From positions 361,773,238 to 361,837,237 of the forward strand of contig NC_085138.1 in the NCBI RefSeq assembly GCF_035046485.1: DNA of 64,000 bases, written 5' to 3'. The notes beneath the pieces are model-generated. The model was not told the DNA's origin, made no database searches, and saw nothing but the letters and a program-made list of their open reading frames with translations. The number at the start of each line of letters is the position of its first letter. Position 1 is the stretch's first letter. Position numbers and translations under genes: made by a program. This document shows, piece after piece, positions 1 through 11,779 of this stretch. Origin of the DNA: Aedes albopictus (Eukaryota > Arthropoda > Insecta > Diptera > Culicidae).

Positions 1-188
1 TCTGACCTGAGAAAACAGCAAGTGAATGTAACTCTTCGCAAGTGAGTGTTCCCATCCCTGAACATATCAACAATCAGAGATGTATGTTTTGTATAGATTT
101 TGAAGACAGACACCATATATATTTTAATACTAGCTGCTCTTAAATTTTCTTATATTGTAAATCCTCATAAAACATAAAACATTGTATT

Positions 189-241
189 TGGAGATGAACC
201 AGCCTCGGGCTGAAAATCTCCCTAATAAAGCTAATAATAAT
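189..241 (+). mobile_element. 5'-truncated Feilai-like SINE tail
   Basis: The segment carries the SINE 3' signature GAGATGAACCAGCCTCGGGC followed by TGAAAATCTC and an AATAATAATAA tail. It is bounded by a 13-bp direct repeat AAAACATTGTATT at 176-188 and 242-254, which marks it as an insertion of only the 3' end of the element. The same 3' signature recurs at 6270-6317, 31354-31408 and 57663-57718. Confidence 0.75.
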
Positions 242-880
242 AAAACATTGTATTGTATTTTTAACTTGTAGAGAAGTTACACTTTGCCTTGCAAGATTTT
301 TAAAGTTATCGAAAATCTCTCATTTTGGGGAAAAATCGCTAAATTTAGATTTTGGTATAATTTCGAAATTTGAATATTAAGGCAAATATGTTCTTCTATA
401 AAATTGATGAGTCTAACAAAATACACAACTTTTCTAAATAAACGGTTTATTGCACGGTACAGTTCCTTTATTAAATATCAAAATTTCAACATTGAAATCA
501 AAATTGTGCTATTTTTCCTGAAATGAGAGTTTGGCGATAATTTGTTTTCCTAAGGAATATCTTATTATTGTCACAGATCAAATTTCATGTTATTATGGAT
601 GCCCAGACCAAATTTGAAATCAAGAATCAAGCTGATACTCCAACCCACAAACTGGAACATATTGGTTCAAAAACGACCAATATACGCACTTCACTCTGTT
701 CAGTACTGTAATTTCCAGTGACACTACCTTAAGTTCTTGTTTGTATTTAAAAAATAACGTTGTTACTTCAGGCTAATTAAAAAAAACTGGTAAAATTTTA
801 GATTATTATAATTAAAGAAACTTTACATTGACTTATTATTATTTAAATGAAACCTATATTTCTGAAATCAGGCGTAAATA

Positions 881-1127
881 GGCTTCTATAACGGTGTTGA
901 GTTAATATCATATTCCTAATGTACACGTCAAACTGAGCCGAAATCCACATTTTTATGTTTTTTGGTGAGCGGGAAACTTTTCAAATCAATTTGAAGATTT
1001 AATGGGAGCGATTTGTTGAATCACTCCTCGTCGGATTTTGTACTATACGAAGCTGTCTAACAGTTGCCCGCCCAGCTGTCAAAAGGTGATTTCAAAAAAT
1101 CTCTTCGAAATTGATTGTAGTTATGAA
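881..1127. repeat. Dispersed repeat shared with the hAT element at 25.5-26.3 kb
   Basis: The stretch from GGCTTCTATAACGGTGTTGA to CAAAAGGTGATTTCAAAAAA is a diverged copy of 25913-26160, which lies inside the hAT-type element 25478-26258. Shared blocks include AAACTGAGCCGAA, TGGGAGCGATTTGT and CAGCTGTCAAAAGGTGATTT. No hAT terminus is visible here, so it is probably a decayed internal fragment of that family. The rest of 242-1622 shows no gene; it is AT-rich. Confidence 0.6.
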
Positions 1128-1622
1128 AATAAAGCTCTAAAAACCTTAAAAAATTATAGTGGCTCAAAAAAGGTGTTTTTTTGTGTGAAAATCAATAAAT
1201 ATTTCAAAATTGATAAACCCAATTGGCGGCCAGATATGGGCTTCAAAATACCATGGTTTTTTGGCAGTGACCCTGAGCTTCTGACTGGAAGTCTATGTAT
1301 TATAGCTTCAAGATTACTTAAGTAATCCTTGACAATAACCGGATTGTTTAAAACATCCTAAAATTTTTATCACTTATCGTCCTCACATATTGAAAATCGT
1401 GCTCAATCAGGGCTTGAAATTTACTGGTTTTCCATCGGTGCCAGTCAAAAGATTTTTTTTGTAAGTCCTGTAACCAACAGGCTCTCCAGTAATGAATAAC
1501 ACATTTCTGGAAAGTTTTAAAATTCTTCAAACAACACCCATTATGATGACCTTGAAAGCACTATCACTCATCTATCAACACTTGAACCACGCATCACCAG
1601 CACACAAAACAAACCAATTTAC

Positions 1623-1722
1623 CACGTTTTCCAATCCCATTGCTTTCGGCAGAGCCATCCTCGTTAGAACTGGATCTAGAACTGCTACCTGCATCATCAG
1701 CTGAATTGTTCGGATCACTCAT
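1623..1722 (-). CDS. Candidate first coding exon of a - strand gene (function unknown)
   Basis: Read on the - strand, an ATG at 1722 opens a 33-codon stretch rich in Ser, Asp, Asn and Gly (it begins MSDPNNSADDAGSSS), ending at a plausible splice donor CGTG|GTAAAT at 1623/1622. The frame stops about ten codons past the donor, as expected for intron. Upstream of the ATG the - strand reads like an insect 5' UTR, with an initiator-like TGTGTCAGTTG about 55 bases before the ATG. The remaining exons would lie left of position 1. The polar, low-complexity peptide gives no hint of function. It is too short for a firm call and could be chance. Confidence 0.35.
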
Positions 1723-3929
1723 CGTGATCTCCACTAGATCTTTTCACACTTAGCACCAGAAAAAGAAAAACAACTGACACACAAAACAATCACAAACTAC
1801 AGTTCATTAACTTTGGGAACCGACACTTTCACCAAACTAGAATCCACGAAAAAAGAACCGGAATAATTCTCATCAGGTCAACGGTCAAAACGAAACTGAC
1901 GACGACGTTCTCCAGCGCGGGCGCGCGTGTTCCCTATGCATCCAGCGTGGATGGATAGACGAGCCTGAATAAATATATGTGATGGACGGGGACTGCCAGC
2001 CGTAATCACTTGTCGTCCCAACTATAGCTAGAGACTCTGACTGATCAGTGCAGCCTTTATGTGTATTTTGTTTCTTTGTCGTGATATGGAATCTTTTTCT
2101 ATTCGCTGCGGCGGGAGCCCTTATGGGAACTTGCCCGTAGTACACATTGCTATAGGGGAGCTGGGGGTAAATGAGTTTGTATCGAAACAACACTTGTGTT
2201 AAAATATAACCAGATATGAAAAGGAATTAGAAAACTAAAGTGGTACATATAAAGCTGAGAAAAAAACAATTATTGGAAATACCATAAATATCAAAGAATT
2301 CCGTCAAAAATGAATAAACATTGACAAAAAGTGAAGATCGTATATTTACATAGTAAAAAATAGAGAAAGTCACAAAGTAACGTAGCAAACAAAAACGAAC
2401 AAATTTAAAATAAAACAATGTAAAAGAATGAAGAAATCACACCAAACGATGTAAAGTAAAGATAAATACAGAACATTGAACATATGAAAATTGTAGTCAA
2501 AAACTGAAAAGAATACAGAGAAGCACAAGAGAAAATGAAATTAAACGTATGAGTCAGCCCTAACATCTCCTAAAACAGTCAACTAATCGCGAAAGTAACC
2601 TAAAATCTCGCTGCATTTCAATCTAAACACCAATAATGTCAATAACCAAGAACCTTGCCCACGAGTCGTTCCACTTGTTCCTTATCGTCTCCTCCATCCC
2701 TACTCAACTAGGTAGTGTAGGTATTCTTCACACATATTCGCTCAGAGCAGGCTCAATCCAGTAGCAGCAGCTCTAGGGAAGCCCTTTCCGTGAAAGGCCA
2801 CGCCATCCAAGCTACACATATAATGGGGACGCGCTATAGTTCGTGTGCACTTATGCTGGGTACACCTGCACTCGGCGTCGTCGTCTAATGCTGAAGTGAT
2901 TCCAACCAGCATGACGAGTCTTTTTAAATGCTATCGCGTGGCTGTAGTGTACCAACCAATACTGGTGGACTTGACTCATCGAATCCATCCGTCATGGGCG
3001 GTAATCTGAGGCTGAGATTACAGGAACTGGGGAGTACATCTGTACCGGGAAGCATGTGGGTAACTGTATGACTAACATCAAACGCACTGACTGATGTGTG
3101 GAATGTGACGAGCCTTTAACGGCAGGTTCAATCGCTATATAGAGAAGCTCCAAATTCCGTACAATCGATTTGAGTGGAATTGATATTTATTTACACTGTC
3201 CCTAATCAGCTGCTAGTAACGTTGCGTTGGGACTACACTAGTACAAATCATTATCAGTTGAAGGCACATGTGCCGGTTAAGTAGTACATGGTTGTTGTGA
3301 TCAGTAGTGGTATCACAGAAAATGAGACGTAACATTTAAGAATATTGTTAAATAATTCATCAGTAAAGCACAATCGGGTAGTAAAACCCACAAAACAAAA
3401 GATCTGTAAAATGTACTCCAAAGAAATCATCACCAGTTCAGAGCACCAAACACAAAAAAACTACTTCAACAAGTTTCTATGTTTGAAAGTTATAAATATT
3501 GAAGGTCTTCAAAAAATCGTTACACACAAGGTAGAAAAACCTCAGGGTTTCTTCTACTTGTCTGGGGTTGCACATTAATGCAAAATGATAACGAAGTTTA
3601 GAGGTCAAATAAATACGACTAAAGTGATTGCAGATAAAGAGTGGAAAACTTGTATGCGTTTAGACTTTGAACTGGAACATTTCTACGTCGATCAGGGTTT
3701 CCGTAATTACACTTGAAAAAATATACCCACTTGTGATTGATACAGGAGACTAGAGCTAAGTTTTTCTTATTCCTTTAGATTTTAAATGCTCAAATTAGGC
3801 GCGTCAGGTAGTAATGCATACTTATCTAAAGACTATCCAAAATTAATTTCCAGTTAAAATCTATTTAACCGATAAAAATCCACTGGAAAACATGTGGTGG
3901 AATTGATCTGGCAAGCGATTAATCGATTA
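1723..3929. other. Intergenic stretch, no gene recognised
   Basis: Positions 1850-2200 and 2640-3250 are less AT-rich than their surroundings and could hold the 5' flank of the candidate - strand exon at 1722. The 2200-2560 part is A-rich with only short frames. I find no splice-linked coding frame, no inverted-repeat boundary and no second copy of this sequence elsewhere in the window. Confidence 0.4.
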
Positions 3930-4428
3930 CTTCAACAGGATATCATACTGATTCCACCAAGAATTCTGTTGGTAAATTTCTCTAAGAATTTATCCGTAAA
4001 ATCCTCCATGGATTTTCTGGAAATTCTTCCCGGAATACCTCCGGAGTCCTCCATGAATCCCTCCAAGAGTTCCTCCAGGGATTCTTTAAGGAATTTCTCC
4101 ATGAATTGCTCCATGAATTCCTTCAGGGATTTCATCAGATTCTTCCAGAAATTCCTCCAATGCTTCCACCAGCGATTCCTCCAAGAATCCCTCCGAGAAT
4201 ACTTTCAAGAAGTTCTTCAGGGAACCCTCCTGGGAAGGAGTTCTTCCAAGGAATCTTTCACAAATTTTTAAAAAAGACACTACATTTTTTCAGAAATTCC
4301 TCAAAGAATTCCACGAAGAATTCCTCCAGCGATTCCGCTAGGATTTTTTCATGGAATTCCTCCAAGAACTCTTTCAAGAAATTATTCACGGATTCCTCCT
4401 AAAAATCCTCCTTGAAAATTTCCAAGTA

Positions 4429-4624
4429 CAGTCAGGTTTTTTTTACGCGGGGGATACGTACCGCGTAAAAATAAAACTCAGTTCAAAATTCAAAAAACCG
4501 CGTAAAAAAAGTCTCACCATTTCTCGACGAATCATGCAAAAATAAGACGATGAAATTTTTTTTGTATGGAGTTTTCATTTACGCGGCCGCGTAAATGAAA
4601 ACCGCGTAAAAAAAGACCTGACTG
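4429..4624. mobile_element. TA-flanked MITE (Tc1/mariner-pogo-like)
   Basis: The ends are inverted repeats: CAGTCAGGTTTTTTTTACGC on the left, matched by the complement on the right with one change and a 1-base length difference. TA lies directly outside each end (4427-4428, 4625-4626), the TSD used by the Tc1/mariner-pogo superfamily. The interior contains a perfect 30-bp palindrome at 4572-4601 centred on CGCGGCCGCG. It has no coding capacity and is inserted in the minisatellite. Confidence 0.75.
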
Positions 4625-4833
4625 TATTCCTCTCGAAATATCTATAGCGATTCATCCATCAATTCCACTAGGATATCTTCCGGAAAATCCTCCAGTAGTT
4701 CTGCCATGATTTCTTTCAGGGACTCTTCTAGGGGTTCCTCCAGAGATTTCTCCAGGAATTTCATCAGGGATTCCTACACAAATTCCTCCATGATTTCCTC
4801 TTTTAGAAATTTCGCGAAAATTCCTCCAAAGAT

Positions 4834-5765
4834 CCCAAGTAACCAAAAGTTCCGCTTCCTATGACAAAATGCACTTTCAAGTTCCGCGAAGTTCAGATAA
4901 AGTTCCAAATGGAGCTTTCTGGCTGCTTAAGAGGCTAACGATGAGCCTTGCTGGATCTTCGGTCACAAGTTCCGGCAAGGCTCATTGTTAGCCTCTTAAG
5001 CAGCCAGAAAGTTCCATTCGGAACTTTATCTGAACTTCGCTGAACTTTAAAGCTGCTTAAGATGCTACTCGGAACTTTGTCGGAACTTTCAAGTTCATAG
5101 AAGTTCAGTTCAGTAGCATTGTGTTTCAATGAAGATTAAATTTATTTTTTTTTTCAGAAAACAACTGTTTAAGCATACACGAATAAAAGACAAATATGAA
5201 TTCATCAAATCAATGAATACTAGGCTTCAGCAAAAAAAAAATGCCACCCATCGGATTCGAACCGATAGTCGCTGCATGAGAACCCTACGTTCTACCGCAG
5301 AACTACAGTTGCAATTGAGAGAACAGCAGCTAAAGTCTGACTTGAATCGATTTTCTGTCGGCCGCCAGTTTTGCACATTTGTACAGTAGTGAAGTCAGCT
5401 TGACTTTGTCAAGTGTCTTCACTCTTCAGCAACGCAGCGGTAAGTCGGCAAGCCATCACGCAGGAGGATCCAGTTCAAATTGCAGCGACATGTGTGAAAA
5501 TATAATTATCAGAAGCAATTTCCGGACATAAATCACAAACCCACCAACAGCAGGGTTGTGATTCTGGAAAACACATTTTTGTTTCTGCATAAATTTTGTC
5601 AAAGTTCTGTCAGAAGCTGCTTAGAAGGCTATCCAGCGTGCTTATGTGAACTTTCAAGTTCCAAAATTACTTAAAAATGAAGCTGCTTAGAAGGCTAATG
5701 AGCAACCTCGAACGAGCTGCTTAGCTTATAGAGTACCCTTTTATCTGAACTTTTGGTTACTTGGG
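4834..5765. mobile_element. Non-autonomous inverted-repeat element with CCCAAGTAACC termini
   Basis: The ends are perfect inverted copies of CCCAAGTAACCAAAAGTTC (4834-4852 and 5747-5765). The interior has many copies of GCTGCTTAAGAGGCTA in both orientations (near 4923, 4990, 5049, 5613, 5683), including a long hairpin around 4905-5033. This arrangement of subterminal repeats is typical of cut-and-paste transposons. AT may be the target duplication. A tRNA-like sequence lies inside at 5242-5312. The element at 40645-42926 has related CCCAGGTAACCAAT ends. Confidence 0.65.
5242..5312 (-). tRNA. tRNA-like sequence (pseudogene or SINE head)
   Basis: On the - strand there is a canonical B box GGTTCGAATCC with an intact T stem-loop, a D-arm-like GTTC...GAAC, and a 3' end GGGTGGCA followed immediately by nine T residues, a Pol III terminator. 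The acceptor stem pairs poorly and the anticodon stem cannot be formed. It is probably a decayed tRNA gene or a tRNA-derived SINE fragment rather than a working tRNA. Confidence 0.4.
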
Positions 5766-6147
5766 ATTCCTCCTAGGAGGATTATCTGTATGAATCCGTG
5801 TCCTCCTCTTCTTCTTGGCGTAACGTCCTCACTGGGGCAAGGCCTGCTTCTCAGCGCCTCGGCTATATGGGCCCTGAATCCGTGTAGAATATACAATTTC
5901 CCGAAAGAATTCTTGGAGGTGTCGCTGGAGGAATTCCTGGAGGAATTTTCGAACGAATCCCTGGAAACTTTCAGGAGAATTCCTGAACATTTCTGGAGAA
6001 TTCCTGATAAATGTGGTTTATTATCGAAAACAGATAGAAACGATAGTTTTATATTTTTGCCAGCAAATTTGGATAGAGAACCACCGACTAACGTTTTGAA
6101 ACCCTTCATTAGGTGGTGCGATCATTTTAAAAAATAAATTTACCTGT

Positions 6148-6317
6148 GGAGCGGACCTGGTGTGGTGGCTAAAACACTTGACTATCACGCCGAGGACCTG
6201 GGATCGAATCCCACTCCCGACATACTCACAAAATGTGGGTTCTTCCTTCGGATGGGTAGTAAATCGTAGGTCCCGAGATGAACTAGCCTAGGGTTAAAAA
6301 ACTCGGTAAGGACAGAC
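6148..6317 (+). mobile_element. Feilai-like tRNA-related SINE
   Basis: It begins GGAGCGGACCTGGTGTGGTG (A-box region), continues to the B-box-like GGGATCGAATCCCAC, and has the conserved CTTCCTTCGGATGGGTAGTAA block and the 3' signature CCCGAGATGAACTAGCCTAG. This is the layout of the Aedes Feilai family. No clear TSD was found. Similar copies or tails are at 189-241, 30940-31100 (- strand), 31354-31408 and 57663-57718. Confidence 0.8.
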
Positions 6318-7551
6318 TTGTTAGAATCCCAAAATGGCCGCCACAATGGCCGACTTTGGCACCTACTCACGATTTTGAGCGCACAAATCTCTTCGTAAAC
6401 AAAACCAGCGCACCCAGCTTCTTATTTTAAGCTTATTACAGGTGAGCAAGAACAGAATAATGAAATGCACTCTTGTTTGAAGCTTGCTTCTTTAGATTTG
6501 TGCGTCTGTATTTTTGATGCACTGCGAAAGCGGGATTTCAAGACGTTTGTCCTTAATACAGACAAAAAAAATTACAATATTATCACAACGATCGGCACAC
6601 TAGAAACAAATGACAAACGTGGCATCTAACAATAACGATTTTTGAATAACCTGCAGGTTAATTGCAGGAAAAACATTTTCCCAGTCTTGTAGAACATCCG
6701 CTCAGTGATGTCAGATTTTTTCGCAAGTGATTCCGTAGATGAAAAGTGATGAGCGGGGGGGGGGGGAGAGTTTCAAAAATTTTGTTCCGTAGATTCAGAT
6801 GAAAAATCCGTTGATTTTCCGTAAGTTTCCGTAGGATTCCATAGAAAAACCGGGTTTTCTGTAGAATTAAACTACGGATCCGTAGATCCGTAGAAGAGGC
6901 TCAATTCCATAGATCTACGGAAATTTCCGGTGCTTTTACAGACAATCTATAAGACATGGATGGGATCTTGATAGTTCACCTGAAGGCCTGAAGTGTACAG
7001 TTGGATAAACATTTTAGGATAATTTTGACAATGGGAAGCAATCAGCTGCGTTTTTTGCTAGAGTGCCGGTAGAGGCACTTTTCTGATAAATGCGGTAAAC
7101 GTGATAACAGTGTAAAGTAACGGCGAAGGTTACGCTATGCGATCTTAGACGGCGCTCGTGTTCCACGTGTATTTCACATATACAGCGGCGCCGCCTGCAC
7201 CTATTCACTTGGAAACATCATGCGCAGCATGGGAGGAAAATGCCAGTCAGAAAAAAAGAAGTAAACAGCTAGTGGCGTAATAAATTCTCTGTTACTGTAA
7301 TGAATCCGGAAGAAACGCAAAGGTATAATGATTTTGTTTCTAATTTACAACTTTTTGCCCCAAGGCACAAATCGCTGCGATGCCGAACAAGTGCAAGCCA
7401 GCGATTTGTCCATACAAGAAAAATGATTTTACTTCTAAGTGGGGACGCCATCTCTGAGAAAAACAAGCTTTGATTTCTTACTATTAATGGAGGAAAGCTA
7501 ATTGTTTGCCTTTTTCGTTCACCAAAGCGTACTGAAAGATTATTTGTTCAC
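6318..7551. other. Intergenic stretch with a short CCGTAGAT-rich patch
   Basis: From about 6728 to 6935 the motif TTCCGTAGAT and variants recur in both orientations, suggesting a decayed repeat. A run of Gs occurs at 6754-6765. I see no supported gene; open frames here are short and unlinked. Confidence 0.4.
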
Positions 7552-8678
7552 TCAAAAATAAACGAATTTTCGATAGAAGGCTCGGAGGGTCAAGTCACAT
7601 ATACCAATCAACTCAGTTCGAAGAATTAAGATGATGTCTGTATGTATGTGTGTGTGTGCTGTGTGTGTATGACTGTGTACAAAAAGGTCACTCACTTTTA
7701 AGGCACTTTCCATTGGCCGATTTTTCGGATTATAGCTCGAATCGAACCGGAATTTAACCGCATTGTTTGCTATTGCAAATGGTCCAGATCGGTCAAGGCG
7801 TTCCGGAGTTATGATCATTTCAGTGATCCGGACCGGACCGGTAGAACTGGCCGAAAATGAACCAAGACCGATCATGCGGCACATCAAACTGCGGCGATTT
7901 TTGTAACCTTTAGTATGGTTGAAGAATTTCGTGCGGAAATCAAAACTAAAGACCAGAAACTCCATGACGTCTGCCCAAAATTCAAGATGACAGCCTAATA
8001 TTCAAGATGGCGGCTCCAAATTAAACATGGCGGCTGATTAATACAGTTTTAGGCTCTAAAACCATGCAATATGGGGTATATTTGGTATGGGGAAGATGAC
8101 TGGAGTCCAAACATGGCAACCAAAATATCCAAGATGGCTGCCTAAAATCCAAGATGGCGGCTCAAAATTCAAGATGATGGCTGTTTAATGAAGTTATAGG
8201 CTCTAAAACTATGCAATATGGGTATATTCGGTATGTGGAAAATGACCAGAGTTAAAAAAGGGCGATCAGAATATCCAATATTGCGTCTCAAAATTCAAGA
8301 TAGCGACAGTATAATGATGGAGGTTTAGGCTCTAAAATCATCAAATATTGATCTATTTGACATGTAGAAAATGTCCGGCCCGCAGTCCAAATTGGCGACC
8401 AGACTATCGAACATGGCGGTCTAAAATCCAAGATATTGGCTCCAAATTCAATATGGTGGTCGTTTAAACTCTAAAACCATGCAATATGGATATATCTGAC
8501 TTTTTCTTAAGAGTTCAAGGTTCAAACATCAAAAGTCAGATAAACGATATTCTGATACCATGAAATGGATTTTTGTCATTTGTCACTGTCACTTGAGTTT
8601 TGTTGAAATAGGCTTCCGAAGGTACGAGAAAGGCGCACATCACCGCTAGGTGGATTAATTAGGGTTTTTAAATTTCAC
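7552..8678. repeat. Dispersed repeat with about 140-bp tandem units (AAGATGGCGGC-rich)
   Basis: Between about 7974 and 8490 a unit of roughly 130-147 bp repeats three to four times: GGCTCTAAAACCATGCAATA appears near 8052, 8199, 8328 and 8467, each preceded by AAGATGGCGGCTC-type segments. A GT-rich microsatellite sits at 7635-7670. The 137-residue - strand frame across 7552-7965 resembles no family and is best explained as part of an unnamed repeat. Confidence 0.5.
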
Positions 8679-10762
8679 GGCACGGTAAAGGCTGGGTATG
8701 CTGCGCAATTCAGATCCCATTGTGATCCACTAGCCTGTGCCCAGCAACTCCTATCCCTACCTCCTCGTGGTACCGGTCGGAAACTATGAGCAACCTTACC
8801 CTACGTCTCCACTAGACAGAAATGTCTTGCCATTTTGCTGCCAGAAAGAGAAAACGTAACAGAAATGATCAACACCGCTGCTTTCCATGCAAACAGCGAG
8901 AGAACATTTCTGTCATGACACATCTGTCCAGCAAAATGGCAAGACATTTCTGTCTAGTGGAGACGTCGGGTTAGGGAAGATCGGGTAACCAACCCCAGTG
9001 GGAACTTTGGTCATAGGCTGACAAGGAAAGGGGGGGGGGGTTGCTTCGGCAAACCTGAGCGTCTGCTCTCCAAGAGAAGCGGCTCACAACAGCGTCTGAT
9101 CCCCATTTTAGGGGCGGCTGATCTACGTCCGAGTGCCAAGGAAGGACTCTAAGCTCAACTGTGCACTATGGTCCACCGGAAAGTAGAGGGTTGGTGTCAG
9201 GCCCTACGAGCCAGCCGTAAAAAATCATTGTAACGGAAAATCAGCAACAGAATAATACGAACCGAGACCAACGGCAACGAACCCAGCTAACAAAAAGGAC
9301 TTGCGATTGGATCTCTCAACTTCATTGGGAGTACCCGCATACTCGCCGATCTACTGAAGGACCGCGGGTTCGGCATCGTAGTGCTGCCGAGGTGTGTTGG
9401 ACAGGATCCATTGTGCGAACGTTTAGAAGAAATCATGCCAGAACCTACCAGAGCTGCTGCAGCACACGCGAGCTGGGAACAGCTTTCATCGTGATGGGTG
9501 ATATGCAGAGGCGCGTGATCGGTTCGTGGCCAATCGACGAAAGAATGTGCAGGTTGAGGATCAAGGGCCGATTGTTCAACTTCAGCATAATAATCGTGCG
9601 CAGCCCACACTCTGGAAGTACGGATGATGACAAGGACGTATTTTACGCGCAGCTCGAACGCGAGTACGATCGCTGCCCAAGCCACGACGTCAAGATCATC
9701 ATAGGAGATTTGAACGCTCAGGTAGGCCAGGAGGAGGAATTCAGGCTGACGATTGGTAAGTTCAGCGGCCACCAGCAGACGAACGAAAACGGCCTACGAC
9801 TCATTGATTTCGCCGCCTTCAAAAATATGGCCATACGTAGCATCTTTTTTCAACACACCCTCCCTTATCGTTACACCAGGAGATTACCACAGCAGACAGA
9901 ATCTCAAATCGACCACGTTCTGATTGACGGACGGCACTTCCCCGACATTATCGACGTCATGGCCTATCGTGGCGCCAACATCGACTTCGACCACTATCTG
10001 GTGATGGTCAAACTGCGCCCAAAACTCTCCGTCATCAAAAATGTACGGTACCGGCGACCGCCACGGTACAACCTTGAGCGACTAAAACAACCGGATGTCG
10101 CCTCAGCAGATGCGCAGAATCTCGAGGCCGCGTTGCCAGACGAGGGCGAGCTCGATGAGGCTCCTCTAGAGGACTGCTGGAGTACAGTGAAAGCAGCCAT
10201 AAACGACGCAGCCGAGAACACCATTGGGTACGTTGAACGGAATCGACGGAACGAATGGCTCGACGAAGAGTGCAGAACGATTTTGGAGGAGAAGAACGCA
10301 GCGAGGGCGGTAATGCTGCAGCAAGGGACTCGACAGAACGTGGGACGTTACAAACAGAAGTGGAAACAGCAGACCCGCCTCTTTCGGGACAAAAAGCGCC
10401 GCCTGGAAGTGTGAAGAAATGGAACTTCTGTGCCGTTCTCAAGTAACACAGAAGTTCTATCAGAAGCTTAACGCATCCCCAACGTGAGCCGAAATATGCA
10501 GGGATCTGGGAAGCCGAACAGCTACCGGTGGAGTGGACGGAAGAGGTAATCTGCCCCATTCACAGGAAAGGCGACCATTTGGAATGTGAAAACTTCAGGG
10601 CGATCACTATTTTGAATGCTGCCTACAAATTGCTGTCGCAGATCATCTTCCGTCGTCTGTCACCTAAAACGAATGAGTTCGTGGGAAGTTATTAAGCCGG
10701 CTTCATCGACGGCCGGTCGACAACGGACCAGATCTTTACCGTACGGCAAATCCTCCAGAAAG
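8679..10762 (+). mobile_element. RTE-clade LINE, decayed copy 1
   Basis: It aligns with copy 2 (37097-40475) from GGCACGGTAAAGGCTGGGTA through the endonuclease region to the start of the reverse transcriptase domain, ending near TCCTCCAGAAA. Damage relative to copy 2: a bases-long gap removes the start of the endonuclease (GTWN block), an 8-bp deletion after GCCGCCTGGAAG shifts the frame, about 300 bp is missing after 10501, TAA replaces a sense codon in TTATTAAGCCGG, and the RT core and 3' end are absent. The conserved endonuclease SDH is FDH here. A 171-bp MITE is inserted at 8800. The longest remaining frame is 9392-10414. It cannot encode an active protein. Confidence 0.85.
8800..8970. 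mobile_element. 171-bp MITE with TTA target duplication
   Basis: It is a 171-bp element with 42-bp terminal inverted repeats starting CCCTACGTCTCCACTAGACA; the arms differ at one position. TTA lies on both sides (8797-8799 and 8971-8973). The empty site is preserved in RTE copy 2 (GCAACCTTAGGGAAGATCGG near 37208), proving the insertion and its boundaries. A 3-bp TTA/TWA duplication suggests PIF/Harbinger-type mobilisation. Confidence 0.9.
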
Positions 10763-11700
10763 TAATGTGATTCATGCAACATTTATTTGAATCAAAACAC
10801 ATTTTCACTTTGACTAAAATATTACATATGTCGACACCGAAGATGATGAACCATTCAACTTATTTTGTCAATGCAAAAATGAAAGAAAAATATTTATTAT
10901 CAACAAAAGGTGACTTGAAAACTTGTGCCGATACTTGGCATGAGGAACGTACAATATTTGTTGGGTGAAAACAAGAAAAATATGGTTTAGTTCTGACAAT
11001 AATAGCGATTTTTTTTAAATATGGAACGAACTCACCGATAATAATTCATCTGCGGACAGAAGCAGCTCTTATCACTCTTATCAGAAGGAAATAAATATTT
11101 TATTGAAACTGTATTCTAGGATATCATAGGATTTACATACAATTCCAATAATTTATGACATGGGAGAATAATTTTCTTTGAAACAATCGCAATAAAACAA
11201 TTGCATGAAACGAGCTCACCACTGGCAGGAATCAAAAAGCCAATCAAAACGGCGCAACATGTTTCTCCTTTTTGTAAGATCATGTATCGTTAAAATTATA
11301 ACATTTTTTTATAGAAACTTTCAGACAGACTATACAACTATCGGTTTTAAAAGGGTTACCATCAAAGCTAGTACAAACACCATCGCAGTAATCAGCTGAT
11401 GGACGCCACTATATCTACTCTCGCTCGCGTTTGATAACAGGCTTCCACTTTCGATTTCAAGCGCTGGCTGATGGCAAAATCAAAACAGAGAGCGCGTCTC
11501 TCGTGAATCAACAACCCACGCTCACTTTTGGCGACGGCGACGGTGACGATTCGACGTCATACTTTATGGTTTCCTCTCGAGACGAGACTGCGAGCTGATG
11601 GGCATCACATCCAGCTCCAACAATTGTGATGATACGCCTTGCTTATAGGTATGACACGAGACTTGAACTCGCACGAGTCTGTGGGTTGAGCGCTGCCTGC
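10763..11700. other. Intergenic DNA upstream of the transporter gene
   Basis: It is AT-rich to about 11400, then of higher GC with CGACGGCGACGG-type runs and ACGTCAT at 11555, which may be promoter-proximal sequence for the gene starting downstream. No coding frame is supported. Confidence 0.4.
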
Positions 11701-11747
11701 AAGTCGTAGGTATCTACATAGTTGTTGGATAAAACCCGCGCTTCGCA

Positions 11748-11779
11748 TATATACGAAAACGGTTCTAGCGATCAGCGGA
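11748..11779 (+). promoter_or_regulatory. Candidate core promoter of the transporter gene
   Basis: TATATA at 11748-11753 precedes an arthropod initiator-like ATCAGCGG whose A is at 11774, a spacing of about 26 bp, slightly short of the usual 30. It lies 840 bp upstream of the start codon in a GC-richer patch. The link to the gene is inference; transcript ends are needed. Confidence 0.3.

Larger units (their letters stand above)
3930..6010. repeat. Degenerate AATTCCTCC-type minisatellite, interrupted by two insertions
   Basis: Short degenerate units related to ATTCCTCCAGGGATTC repeat through 3945-4426, 4627-4833 and 5766-6010. Frames across it give Ser/Phe/Pro-rich or Glu/Leu-rich periodic peptides on both strands, with no family resemblance. 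The array is split by a TA-flanked MITE (4429-4624) and by the inverted-repeat element 4834-5765. It is the same repeat family as the arrays at 25-27, 31-36, 43-49 and 52-57 kb, here mostly in the TTCCTCC orientation. Confidence 0.75.

Noticed and set aside
7552..7965. 137-residue - strand frame
   Set aside because: It crosses a GT microsatellite and joins the AAGATGGCGGC repeat region; no domain recognised.
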